NCBI RefSeq assembly: GCF_001563265.1 | Contig: NZ_CP005088.1 | Coordinates: forward strand, 1 to 64,000 | Reading direction: 5' to 3' | Length of the DNA: 64,000 nucleotides | DNA from: Sphingobium sp. TKS | GTDB lineage: Bacteria > Pseudomonadota > Alphaproteobacteria > Sphingomonadales > Sphingomonadaceae | Shown: positions 38,134 to 46,515 of the stretch, piece by piece | How positions within the stretch are numbered: position 1 is the stretch's first letter | How the letters are laid out: each line of letters opens with the position of its first letter | Position numbers and translations under genes: made by a program | Notes under the pieces: model-generated | What the model was told of the DNA's origin: nothing | Seen by the model: the letters and a program-made list of their open reading frames with translations, nothing else | Databases searched by the model: none

Positions 38134-38586
38134 ATGCCGAGACACGGGACATTGCGTGGCGTCGGACTGACGGCTTTGGGTGCCGTTGTCGTCGCAGGCT
38201 CTTTCGTCGCTCTCGGATTGCGACCGGATGGGATCGCCAGCTACTATCGCGATACGCTGACTCCGGCAGGGTTTGCCATTTGGTTCTGCGGCTTCGTAGC
38301 CGCCACACTCGCTCCACCCGCCATAGCTGTACTCTGCTGGTTTGGCGCCATGCGGTTCCGCTACGGGTGGCTTCTCCACATCCTGCTTGTTCCTGCCACC
38401 TACGCCGCTGTGCGAGGATCAATCGCGCTCATGCTCGCGGTAGCAAGTGAGCCGGACAGCGATGGCCCAACGAGATGGGCTACCGATCCAGCAGTGATGC
38501 TGATGGTGGTTTGCCCCATCGTGTACTTTCTGATCTTGGGTTCCACAAAGCTGCGTGAGCATCGCGCATCAGCAAATGACTGCTAA
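38134..38586 (+). CDS. Hypothetical membrane protein
   Basis: Protein of 150 residues with about four membrane helices (LTALGAVVVAGSFVALGL, FAIWFCGFVAATLAPPAIAVL, WLLHILLVPATYAAV, AVMLMVVCPIVYFLIL). It begins at ATG 38134, 28 bp after the previous gene, and may be co-transcribed with it. No family was recognised. Confidence 0.5.
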   Translation: MPRHGTLRGVGLTALGAVVVAGSFVALGLRPDGIASYYRDTLTPAGFAIWFCGFVAATLAPPAIAVLCWFGAMRFRYGWLLHILLVPATYAAVRGSIALMLAVASEPDSDGPTRWATDPAVMLMVVCPIVYFLILGSTKLREHRASANDC

Positions 38587-39308
38587 TCTCGACTTTGTAG
38601 TTGGCAGATACCATGAGCGGCCCTTTGCCGTTTGCGAGCAGACGCGGATGATGGCGAGCACATTGTCGGATAGCGTGAGCAGCATAGTCGGCTCGTTGTC
38701 AGGTAATCTGGGCAGGAAAAGGCGCTGTTTGCGAGCAGAAGCTGCTACGGTTGCAAGCGCCTACACCTAGCGCCCATCCAGCGGCGCATATGATCGGAAC
38801 GTAAAGCGGAAGCAAGCCAGCGCTGGGATAGGCGTGGTTCGCCCATGAAAGGGCGGTGACGGCAACGAGGATCGCGAACCAGGCATGTTCGCGCGGCAGG
38901 GATTCCAGACGTTCGGCCATTCGGCCGACAGGGAGATGACTGTTCACGCGCTTCCCACCCCTACCGCAAAGCTCCATCTGCACTCGCCGGCGACAGTCGA
39001 TCGGACAGCCGACCGCACGCCGCCACATCGGAAGCGTGCAGCCGGCAGCAACCGGCCATTGGAAACCTGATGTAAGTCAGGCGCGAACACCTTTGGGCCA
39101 AGGGCCTTGGACATGCGTGTTCGCTGCCCGGTCGCTGAAGCTCGTCTTACATTGAGAGGTTTCCACGCCTCTGCCCCCCTCTCAGCGGGCGCGTGTCGTT
39201 TAGAGGAAAAGCATTACGAATTGCAAATAAAGTGCAGTTCCGCACGTTCGCGGCGCTGCCCTCCGCTAAGTCGTTTAAACGATCTCAACCAACGCAGAGG
39301 CGCGATCG
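38587..39308. other. Gene-poor stretch with a sensor-like fragment
   Basis: About 720 bp without an intact gene. On the minus strand, 38765-38920 encodes MAERLESLPREHAWFAILVAVTALSWANHAYPSAGLLPLYVPIICAAGWALG, which looks like the membrane-anchoring start of a sensor kinase or GGDEF protein that then breaks off. An inverted pair GCGAACAC/GTGTTCGC spans 39081-39124, and CGTTTAAACG is at 39272-39281. Confidence 0.4.
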
Positions 39309-39542
39309 TCACTCGCGAAATAGGTCCACCACATGACAGCCCAGCGCGCCCGCAATCGAATCCAACAGTTCCAACGTGGGGTTGCCGCGTCCGTTTTCTA
39401 TGCGCGATAGATACGAGGCAGTAACGCCGGATCGCTCCGATAATTCTGTTTGGGACATTTCGAGTTGCACGCGGCGCTCGCGGCAGTTTCGGCCGACAAG
39501 CATCGCGAAGCTCTCTACTCCGGCAAGAGCTGGTTGGTTCAT
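39309..39542 (-). CDS. XRE-family transcriptional regulator
   Basis: Small regulator of 77 residues that is almost entirely one Cro/C1 helix-turn-helix: RRVQLEMSQTELSERSGVTASYLSRIENGRGNPTLELLDSIAGALG. It overlaps the DUF6118-like gene by 4 bp (ATGA) and is probably co-translated with it. It may regulate the conjugation or plasmid maintenance genes. Confidence 0.85.
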   Translation of the reverse strand: MNQPALAGVESFAMLVGRNCRERRVQLEMSQTELSERSGVTASYLSRIENGRGNPTLELLDSIAGALGCHVVDLFRE

Positions 39543-40276
39543 GGTTTTTGTCCGCTATCCGCTTTGACCTCAATCGTGCAGCGCACGGGCTTTGCCGCCT
39601 TTTCCGCCTGCTCACGGCATTTCTGCACCGTCTCGCGATTGGCATCCGTCAGCGGGGAAGCCGCGACGATCAGCGCCCAGCTCTCCGGATCGGCCGCCTG
39701 CATCAACCGCTGCCCCGCCCCCCACGGGCCAGGCTCATTGAGAACGCGGGTCGCCATACGCTCGGGCCAGCGCCAGCTATCGGGGGTCGCCCGCGCGAGC
39801 GGGCCGGCAAGTAGGGCGTAGAGCAACAGCCCCAGCACCACGCCGCAAGCGCCGATGACATACAGCCAGCGGTTTTGCTCGTCGCCGCGCCGCGCCGATG
39901 CGAGACGGTTGCCGATCTCGCGCGCGGCCTGGTCCAGCGCCGTGCGCGCCTCGGTGATAAGGCGCTGATCCTCGCGGCGCGCGTTCGTGGCGGCGCTGGC
40001 GATCTCACCCGCCATATGCGCCGGGTCCATCGACAGGGCGGGGCTTTTCCGCATGGCGGCGATCTGCTGGGCCAGCACCCCCAGCACTTGCTCGGTGCGC
40101 CCCAGCGTCGGCTCGTAATCGGGAATCTCGATATTCTCGCGCGCGGCGGTCAGCCCCTCGATCGCGGCGCGCAGCAACGCCACCTCGCCATGCACCGACG
40201 CCAACCGATCCTCGACCCGCGCGAACGCCAGCGCCGGATCGTCAGCGTCGCCAAAACTATCATCCTCTTCCCGCAT
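39539..40276 (-). CDS. DUF6118-like plasmid membrane protein
   Basis: Protein of 245 residues with a long helical, coiled-coil-prone N-terminal half (residues 15-130), one membrane helix at about 140-160 (WLYVIGACGVVLGLLLYALLAG) and a periplasmic or outer tail ending CTIEVKADSGQKP. It resembles DUF6118 proteins that occur near traA on sphingomonad plasmids. The role is unknown; the location suggests a conjugation accessory function. Confidence 0.65.
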   Translation of the reverse strand: MREEDDSFGDADDPALAFARVEDRLASVHGEVALLRAAIEGLTAARENIEIPDYEPTLGRTEQVLGVLAQQIAAMRKSPALSMDPAHMAGEIASAATNARREDQRLITEARTALDQAAREIGNRLASARRGDEQNRWLYVIGACGVVLGLLLYALLAGPLARATPDSWRWPERMATRVLNEPGPWGAGQRLMQAADPESWALIVAASPLTDANRETVQKCREQAEKAAKPVRCTIEVKADSGQKP

Positions 40277-40355
40277 CGCCGCCTCCGTCCGTCTATATTT
40301 GACAATTTTTCACAACATCCAACGAAATCAAATGATAAGGCGGCGCGCGACCCGA

Positions 40356-40384
40356 AAGTCTCAATAGCGACTCTCTTGAGACTT
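40356..40384. repeat. Inverted repeat AAGTCTCAA/TTGAGACTT
   Basis: Perfect 9-bp arms at 40356-40364 and 40376-40384 in the gap between traA and the DUF6118-like gene. It is a possible operator site. Confidence 0.5.
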
Positions 40385-40386
40385 AC

Positions 40387-40421
40387 TGGCCTGCCAGTCG
40401 TGGGACTGGCAGGCCATTTTT
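40387..40421 (+). terminator. Strong hairpin with T5 tail
   Basis: TGGCCTGCCAGTC (40387-40399) pairs perfectly with GACTGGCAGGCCA (40404-40416) and is followed by TTTTT on the plus strand. This is a textbook rho-independent terminator for plus-strand transcription, although no plus-strand gene ends here. It could also weaken minus-strand readthrough from traA. Confidence 0.65.
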
Positions 40422-40433
40422 CCGGTCGGCCAA

Positions 40434-43400
40434 TTACCGGCTAAGGCCACGATCGCGGCCAATCCCAAGTTCGTGCGTCAACTGGTGGCTAAGGTCGCGC
40501 CCGCGCCCCATGCCCATCTCAAGCCCCAGCTCGCGCTCACGGCCGCGCAGGATCGATTCCACCTGGGGATCGCGCTCAAGGCTTTTCGCCATGCCCGCCA
40601 TTTCCTTGCCCGCCTTCTCGCGGCCCGTCATGTCGCCGGCGCGATAAAGCCGGTCACGGTCCTGGGAGAGCTGTTGCCAGCGTTCCACGAACCGATCGGC
40701 GCGCAAGTTCGGATCGGCCCGCACCTTGGCCTCCTGCGCCATCGCATCCATCATCGGGCCGCTGCGCCCCGCCGCCGCCTCATGGAGCAAGCCGGGTTCG
40801 CGCTGGAACGCCGATGCCATATCGCGCGAAGCCCCCGCCCTGATCTGGTCCAGCGCCTCGGTCGCGCGCTCGAGCGCGACCTTCTGATGCTCCAATACCG
40901 GCCCGCCCGATGCGCGGGCCTGCAACACCGCCTCGGCCGAACGCGAGGCCCGCTCGACCGCGCGCCGGAAATCATGGGTAAGGCCCTGCTCGGCACGCGC
41001 CGGGGCTTCCTTCGCCGGCGTCGGCGTGCGCGACGACAGTTTCAGCCCATCGAACATGCCCCGCTTGGGAGCCGCTTTTTCCTTCGCGCCCTGCGCTGGC
41101 TCGGCCGCCTTCGCCGGCTCGGCCGACAGCTTCAAGCCGTCGAACATGCCGCGCCGCGGCTGTCGCTCGGCCGCGGCCTTCGCATCCCCTGCGCCGCGGC
41201 CCTCGCCGATCTCGCGTGGGCGTGGATCTCCGCCCATCTGGCGCATGGTGCCAGCACGCGGGCCAAGAAGCTCCACACCCTTGCGCTCGGGCGCATCCGG
41301 CAATCGGATCTCGCCCGACAGACCGCGCCGATCGGCGAACGATTGCGCCTCGGCGTCGCGGTCCCGATACATGGGATAATCCGACGCCATATCCTTCGCC
41401 CGCTCGCGCGACAGCGTGCGGACAAGCCGCCGATCGTCGGCGAAGTCGTCGCGGCCATAGTGGAGCTGCACGCCCTCACGGTGCCGCGACAGCGCCACAT
41501 AGGCCGCATGGCGGTCCATCCCCGGCGTCGCCAGCACATGCCCCTGATCGACCGTCACGCCCTGCGATTTGTGGATGGTCGCGGCATAGCCATGATCGAC
41601 ATGGGCATAGTCCTTGAGGTCGAACGCCACCTGTCGGCCATCATCGAGCCGCACCGCCATGCTGTCGGGCGACACGCGCTCGACCTTCCCCAGCGTGCCG
41701 TTCTTCACGCCTAGCCCGCGCTCGTTTTTCAGGAACATGATGCGGTCGCCGGTCGCGAACTCGCGCGCGCCCCGCTCGGCCGAAATCCGCACGTCCTGCC
41801 CCAGCTCGCCGGCTTCGCGCAGCCGATCGCGCGCGGCCTGGTTCAAATCACGAACCTCGGCATTGGTGTGGGTGAGGATGATCCGCGTCTTTTCGGGATC
41901 GGCAAGCCGCTGCGCGTCCCATGTGTCGATCAGCTCGGCCCGCGCAGCCTCGCGCGTCTCGGCCGCGTGGACCATGCCATGCTCGGCATAGGCATGGATC
42001 GCCTCGCCGGTCCTGCCCGTCGCCAGCGCCCGCGTGGCGTCCTTCTGCCAGTCCTCATGCTGCCGGCGAACCTCGCTGATCTCGGCCGCGCCGTGGCGCT
42101 CGGCAAGGGACCGGAACGCCGCCCCGGCCTCGATCGCCTGCAACTGCTCGGGATCGCCGACAAGGACCACCTTCGCGCCGGCCCTTTCGGCCTCGGACAA
42201 TACGCGCTCCATCTGGCGCGTGCCGATCATGCCCGCCTCGTCGATCACCAGCACGTCGCGCGGGCCTAGCAGCTCGCGGCCCTGGTCCCACTGATATTCC
42301 ATGCTCGCGATCGTGCGGGACTGGATGCCGGAACCGCCCTCAAGCCCCTCGGCCGCGATGCCGGACAAGGCCGCGCCGCGCACCTGATAGCCGGCGCGCT
42401 CCCATTCGTCGCGCGCCACGCCCAACATGGTCGATTTGCCGGTGCCGGCATAGCCGACGACGATTGCCAGGTCGTTCTTGCCGGTGATATGCGCCAGGGC
42501 GTCCTTTTGCTGGCTTCCCAGCGCAAGGCTTCCACTCTCGGCGGTGTCTCGCCCCCCCATTTGAGACGCCGCCGAGAGACCATGCCCCGCCCGATCCGCA
42601 AGCCGATCGCCGGCCTGGCTCAACCGCTGCTCGGTGTCGATCATGTCGCGCGACGTGAACCGATCCTCGCCGCGCCCGTCCTTCCCCAGCGCCACCAGCT
42701 CGGGCGAGGTCCGCACCGCGCTCATCACCTGGTCGAACTGATCCTTGCCGTCGCTGTGCCGGAACGCGAACTGCGCCAGGTCGCGCCGCGTGAACGTCGC
42801 CTGCTGGCGCGTGATCGCGTCCAGCGCGATCTCGGGCCGCGCAATGATCTTCTCGCCATTTTCGCGCGCGATCCGGGCATGGTCCTCGACCCGCTCGGCC
42901 TCAAGCCCTTGTTCGGGCATCCGCGATGCAGCCGGCCCGATCTTGTGTTGCGGCTCAAGGTCGATCCCCTGCGCCGCCAACGTGCGATGGTCGATCCGCG
43001 CGTCAATATCCAGCTCGGCAAGGCGCTGGTTCACATGGTCGGCCCACGCCTCGCGCCACTCCTTCAGGAGCGCCGTGCTGTTCCACTCGACTACCTTCTT
43101 GCCGAAGCCGTCCGGGCTGATTTCACGCATCGACAACATGACATGCGCGTGCGGCTTGGGCTGGCCGTCCTTGCCCATGTCCCAATGCACATTGAGGTCG
43201 GCCACCATGCCGCGTTCGACGAACTGCTTTTCGACGAACTCGCGGGCGAGCTGGACGCCCTGCTGCTGGTTCAGCTCGCGCGGAATCGAGAACTCGACTT
43301 CGCGGGCAAGTTGCGCGTCCTTGCGCTTCTCGCCGGCCTCCACCTCGTTCCACAAGGTCGCGCGATCGTTTAAACGCTCCGGCGCACCTTCGGGCAGCAT

Positions 43401-43559
43401 GATTTCCGAATGGACGACGCCGGCCTTGTTCGAGAAATCATGATCGCGCCCGAGTCGGTCATCGTGCAGCCGCTCCGCCGCACGATAGGCCGCGCTCGCA
43501 ACGGCGCTCGATCCACTGGATCGGCCAATGACTTTCGCGGAGAAATGGTAGATTGCCAT
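40434..43559 (-). CDS. traA: TraA conjugative relaxase/helicase (Ti type)
   Basis: Protein of 1041 residues combining a MobA/MobL relaxase domain and a RecD/TraI-like helicase. N terminus: MAIYHFSAKVIGRSSGSSAVASAAYRAAERL, with metal-binding histidines in PKPHAHVMLSMREI. Helicase: Walker A GYAGTGKSTML near residue 390, VLVIDEAGMIGTRQM, VLVGDPEQLQAIEAG and ATIHKSQGVT. The tail contains a doubled RGMFDGLKLS element. It nicks oriT and unwinds the transferred strand. The start at MAIYHF is chosen by homology; the divergent traC begins 173 bp away, with a predicted oriT between them. Confidence 0.92.
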   Translation of the reverse strand: MAIYHFSAKVIGRSSGSSAVASAAYRAAERLHDDRLGRDHDFSNKAGVVHSEIMLPEGAPERLNDRATLWNEVEAGEKRKDAQLAREVEFSIPRELNQQQGVQLAREFVEKQFVERGMVADLNVHWDMGKDGQPKPHAHVMLSMREISPDGFGKKVVEWNSTALLKEWREAWADHVNQRLAELDIDARIDHRTLAAQGIDLEPQHKIGPAASRMPEQGLEAERVEDHARIARENGEKIIARPEIALDAITRQQATFTRRDLAQFAFRHSDGKDQFDQVMSAVRTSPELVALGKDGRGEDRFTSRDMIDTEQRLSQAGDRLADRAGHGLSAASQMGGRDTAESGSLALGSQQKDALAHITGKNDLAIVVGYAGTGKSTMLGVARDEWERAGYQVRGAALSGIAAEGLEGGSGIQSRTIASMEYQWDQGRELLGPRDVLVIDEAGMIGTRQMERVLSEAERAGAKVVLVGDPEQLQAIEAGAAFRSLAERHGAAEISEVRRQHEDWQKDATRALATGRTGEAIHAYAEHGMVHAAETREAARAELIDTWDAQRLADPEKTRIILTHTNAEVRDLNQAARDRLREAGELGQDVRISAERGAREFATGDRIMFLKNERGLGVKNGTLGKVERVSPDSMAVRLDDGRQVAFDLKDYAHVDHGYAATIHKSQGVTVDQGHVLATPGMDRHAAYVALSRHREGVQLHYGRDDFADDRRLVRTLSRERAKDMASDYPMYRDRDAEAQSFADRRGLSGEIRLPDAPERKGVELLGPRAGTMRQMGGDPRPREIGEGRGAGDAKAAAERQPRRGMFDGLKLSAEPAKAAEPAQGAKEKAAPKRGMFDGLKLSSRTPTPAKEAPARAEQGLTHDFRRAVERASRSAEAVLQARASGGPVLEHQKVALERATEALDQIRAGASRDMASAFQREPGLLHEAAAGRSGPMMDAMAQEAKVRADPNLRADRFVERWQQLSQDRDRLYRAGDMTGREKAGKEMAGMAKSLERDPQVESILRGRERELGLEMGMGRGRDLSHQLTHELGIGRDRGLSR

Positions 43560-43588
43560 GACGATACGAAACTTACCTTTCTTAGCGC

Positions 43589-43618
43589 AGGTCGGCAACG
43601 ACCTATAAGCGCGCACTC
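43589..43618. other. oriT: Predicted oriT (hairpin plus nic-like site)
   Basis: A perfect inverted repeat, AGGTCG-GCAA-CGACCT (43589-43604), is followed immediately by ATAAGCGCGCACTC. That resembles the nic region of RSF1010/Ti-type origins, in which TAAG-n-GCGC-n-CT follows a hairpin. It lies between the divergent traA and traC genes, where Ti-type plasmids keep oriT. This is a prediction from pattern and context. Confidence 0.65.
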
Positions 43619-43732
43619 ACCACTCACTGCCGTTCGCGTGATTGACTTCACCGTATTTCTGTTCGGAACCGCTGTCCTGCCAGCGCGATCATGCTACTGT
43701 GCGGCTTCTGTTCGACGGGCGCGAGGGAGAGA

Positions 43733-44041
43733 ATGATGCGAAAGACGCGCGACTATGACGCCGAATTGCGGGCACTGAGCGACAAGGCCAAGTCTATCAA
43801 GGCGAAGAAGATACAGCAACTCGGCGAGCTGGTGACGGGGACCGGGGCCGATGCGCTCGATCTGGACACGCTCGCCGGTGCGCTGCTCGCCGCCGTGGAA
43901 TCGGCCGACGCGGAGGAAAGGGAGGCGTGGCGCTCGCGGGGCGCGGCCTTCTTTCAAGGACGCGGGCGCAAGGCTGGGCGACGCGCTGGCGGCAACGGCG
44001 AAGGCGGAAACCAAGCTGGCGCAGGCGAGGCACAGGGTTGA
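43733..44041 (+). CDS. traC: Conjugal transfer protein TraC
   Basis: Protein of 102 residues: basic N terminus MMRKTRDYDAELRALSDKAKSIKAKK, then QLGELVTGTGADALDLDTLAGALLAAV, the family's conserved part, and a Gly/Arg-rich tail. TraC-type proteins are accessory factors for relaxosome formation beside oriT. GAGGGAGAG lies before the ATG. traD follows in another frame. Confidence 0.75.
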   Translation: MMRKTRDYDAELRALSDKAKSIKAKKIQQLGELVTGTGADALDLDTLAGALLAAVESADAEEREAWRSRGAAFFQGRGRKAGRRAGGNGEGGNQAGAGEAQG

Positions 44042-44078
44042 AGCCGCCAAGCGCCGCACCGATACGAGAGGATGGGTC

Positions 44079-44315
44079 GTGCAGCGTCGCGAACGCACCC
44101 GCCATCTCATAGAGCTGGGCGGCCTCGTCCAGAAAGCCGGGCTCGTCGAACTGACCGACGACGATCGAGCAACGCTCTATGGCGCGATGCTCGATCTGGC
44201 CGCCCGCGCGCAAGGCGATGGCAACGCCCTCGCGCTCTGGAAGCGGCGCGGCAAACGGGCCTTCGACGCGGAAGCGGAAGGACAGGACAACGCGGAAGGA
44301 AACGCCCATGACTGA
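44079..44315 (+). CDS. traD: Conjugal transfer protein TraD
   Basis: Small protein with the TraD-type core RTRHLIELGGLVQKAGLVELTDDDRATLYGAMLDLA. The start is uncertain: GTG 44079 gives 78 residues, but the frame is open back to 43851, and the segment before it (ALAATAKAETKLAQARHRVEAAKRR) has protein-like character, so a longer TraD overlapping traC, or a frameshift, is possible. It overlaps the next gene by 8 bp. Confidence 0.6.
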   Translation: MQRRERTRHLIELGGLVQKAGLVELTDDDRATLYGAMLDLAARAQGDGNALALWKRRGKRAFDAEAEGQDNAEGNAHD

Positions 44316-44583
44316 CACGTCGCGCCTCTCCTGGCAGCTCCTGATGGTCGGACCGGGAATCGACCGGATCACCCCCGACATTCAGGACAAGCTCGCCTCG
44401 CTGCTCGATCTGCTTCCCGCCACCGCGACCATCAATGTCCAGACCGATGCCGGCTATGTCACCGTCTCGCGCGACTGGCCCAGTCACCGCATGGAAACCG
44501 TCGATAGCCTGGTGGACGAAATCGCCGCCGCTCCGGGCATCACCCATATCGCGCTGCCGGCAAGCGAAGGACAGGAACCGTGA
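44308..44583 (+). CDS. Hypothetical protein in the tra operon
   Basis: Protein of 91 residues, MTDTSRLSWQLLMVGPGIDRITPDIQDKLASLLDLLP, with alternating short strands and helices. It overlaps traD by 8 bp and the next gene by 4 bp. No family was recognised; conserved packing supports its reality. Confidence 0.5.
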   Translation: MTDTSRLSWQLLMVGPGIDRITPDIQDKLASLLDLLPATATINVQTDAGYVTVSRDWPSHRMETVDSLVDEIAAAPGITHIALPASEGQEP

Positions 44584-44864
44584 CGCGCGCCCTCGACATC
44601 GGGGCGATCCGCGCCCAGGTCCGCGCGCTCGATTATGTGCGCGGCACCCCCGCCGAAGTCGCGATGTGGCGCGAAGGCGATGCCGAAGCCCGCGCCAATC
44701 TCGCGATCGAAGGCATGGACCTCGACGCCGACGAACACGCCCTGTTCGACATGCTGCGCGCGGAAGCTGTCCCCCCTCCCCTCGCCACCGCGATCGTCCT
44801 CAAGCTGCTCGATCATCCCGACGCGGACCCGGCGCTGGCGATCACGCCGGCAACGATCGGATGA
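44580..44864 (+). CDS. Hypothetical helical protein in the tra operon
   Basis: Acidic helical protein of 94 residues with a GTG start overlapping the previous stop (GTGA). It also overlaps the nucleotidyltransferase gene by 4 bp and might be a partner or antitoxin of it. No family was recognised. Confidence 0.5.
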   Translation: MTRALDIGAIRAQVRALDYVRGTPAEVAMWREGDAEARANLAIEGMDLDADEHALFDMLRAEAVPPPLATAIVLKLLDHPDADPALAITPATIG

Positions 44865-45796
44865 CGATGCGGGCCGATCTCGATCATCTTCCCGCCGCCA
44901 AGCGCCGCGAACTGGAACGGGTCGCCCGCGTCCTGTTCGATGAATTTGAGGATGCCGTCAAAACCAAGCTCTCCGACAAACGCAAGGGCGGCCGCATCCT
45001 CAAGCTGATCCTGTTCGGCTCCTACGCGCGCGGCGATTGGGTCGAGGATCGCGCCAGCGGCTACATCTCCGACTATGACCTTCTCGTCGTCGTCAACTCC
45101 GAGACCTTCACCGATCTGCAAACATGGTGGGCGGTCGCCGACGATCATCTGGTGCGCGAGCTGACCGTCACCCGCCATCTCTCAACGCCGGTCAATTTCA
45201 TCGTCCATTCCCTGATGGACGTAAATGACCAGCTCGCGCGCGGCCGTCCCTTCTTTGCCGACATAGCCCGCGATGGCATTGCCCTCTACGAAGCGCCGGG
45301 ACAGGGCCTCGCCATGCCGCGCCAGCTCGACGCGCAGGAACGCCACGCCGAAGCCCTGCGCCATCGCGACCATTGGTTCCCGCTCGCCGCGCACGCGCTC
45401 AAGCTCGCCCAGGACAGCATCGCCGACGGCGTGCCGCGCGATGCGGCGTTCATGCTGCACCAGGCCGTCGAGCGGGCTTACAATGCCGTGCTGCTCGTCC
45501 TGACGCTCTACGCGCCCAAATCGCACCGTCTCGGCATCCTGCGCTCGCTCGCCGAAAATCTAGACCCCCGGCTGATCGAAGCATGGCCGCGCGATACTCG
45601 CGCGGCCCGCCGCCATTTCGCACAGTTGCAGCGCGCCTATGTCGAGGCCCGCTATTCCCACGCCTATGAAATCACCCCCGACGAACTGGCCTGGCTCGTC
45701 GAGCGCGTGAGGCATTTCCACACGATCGCCGCCGCGATCTGCGCCGAACATCTCGCCACGATCGACACCAAAAACGACCCAGGAGGATTGCCATGA
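44861..45796 (+). CDS. Fused nucleotidyltransferase-HEPN protein
   Basis: Protein of 311 residues. The N-terminal minimal nucleotidyltransferase has GSYARG at 53-58 and the acidic pair in DYDLLVVV at 71-73. The C-terminal part from about residue 165 is a HEPN domain (HALKLAQDSIADGVPRDAAFMLHQAVERAYNAVLLVL, ending VEARYSHAYEI). MNT and HEPN usually form a toxin-antitoxin pair; here they are one chain. Possible roles are nucleotidylation of a target or of its own HEPN part. Context: a tra operon between small ORFs and a lipoprotein. Confidence 0.75.
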   Translation: MTMRADLDHLPAAKRRELERVARVLFDEFEDAVKTKLSDKRKGGRILKLILFGSYARGDWVEDRASGYISDYDLLVVVNSETFTDLQTWWAVADDHLVRELTVTRHLSTPVNFIVHSLMDVNDQLARGRPFFADIARDGIALYEAPGQGLAMPRQLDAQERHAEALRHRDHWFPLAAHALKLAQDSIADGVPRDAAFMLHQAVERAYNAVLLVLTLYAPKSHRLGILRSLAENLDPRLIEAWPRDTRAARRHFAQLQRAYVEARYSHAYEITPDELAWLVERVRHFHTIAAAICAEHLATIDTKNDPGGLP

Positions 45797-46509
45797 AACC
45801 AGCCCTGTTCCTCACGCCCCTGCTCGGCCTCGCCGCCTGCACCCCCGCTGCGCCCGACCCTCGCGGTGTCGATCGCGACGAAACCGTGCTGACCGTCACC
45901 GGCACGGGGCGCGCCGAAGCCACCCCCGATCAGGCGTTGTTCACTGCCGGCCTGTCGAGCATCGCCGCCGACGCGCAGGCCGCCAGCGCCCGCAACGCGG
46001 AAACCATGAACAAGATCACCGCCGCGCTCGCCAGGCTCGACATTCCGGCGCGGGATATTCAGACCCGCAACCTCTCGGTCAACCGGATCGACTATGGCGC
46101 GAACAAGGGCCGCTATGAGGCCAGCAACAGCGTCGCCGTGCGGGTCCGCGACAACAAACGGGTGAGCGAAGCTCTCGCCGCCGTCACCGCTGCCGGGGCC
46201 AACATCGTCTCCGGCCCCAATCTCTCGGTCGCCGATCCCGAAAAGGCCAACCTCGGCGCTTATGGCACCGCCTACAAGGCCGCGCGCGCCAAGGCCGATG
46301 CCTATGCCGCCGCCGCCAACCTGCGCGTTACGCGCGTGCTGGCGATCAGCGATGGCGGCCAGGGCGGCTATATGCCGCAAATGGCCGACATGGAGGCCCG
46401 CATCGCCGCTCCCCCGACAGTCGTGCCACAGGCAGCGCCCCCGGTGATGGCGGGGACCAACATGAACATCGTGACCGTGCGGGTGGATTTCGCCCTGGCG
46501 GCGAAGTGA
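45793..46509 (+). CDS. SIMPL-domain lipoprotein
   Basis: Protein of 238 residues of the SIMPL (DUF541) family. The lipobox LAAC ends a signal sequence near residue 17, followed by VTGTGRAEATPDQALFTAGLSS and a SIMPL fold with YGTAYKAARAKADAYAAAANLRV. It is expected at the periplasmic face of a membrane. Its presence between an MNT-HEPN gene and traG, with an ATGA overlap, suggests an envelope role in mating-pair stability, but no function is established. Confidence 0.75.
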   Translation: MKPALFLTPLLGLAACTPAAPDPRGVDRDETVLTVTGTGRAEATPDQALFTAGLSSIAADAQAASARNAETMNKITAALARLDIPARDIQTRNLSVNRIDYGANKGRYEASNSVAVRVRDNKRVSEALAAVTAAGANIVSGPNLSVADPEKANLGAYGTAYKAARAKADAYAAAANLRVTRVLAISDGGQGGYMPQMADMEARIAAPPTVVPQAAPPVMAGTNMNIVTVRVDFALAAK

Positions 46510-46515
46510 TCCGGC

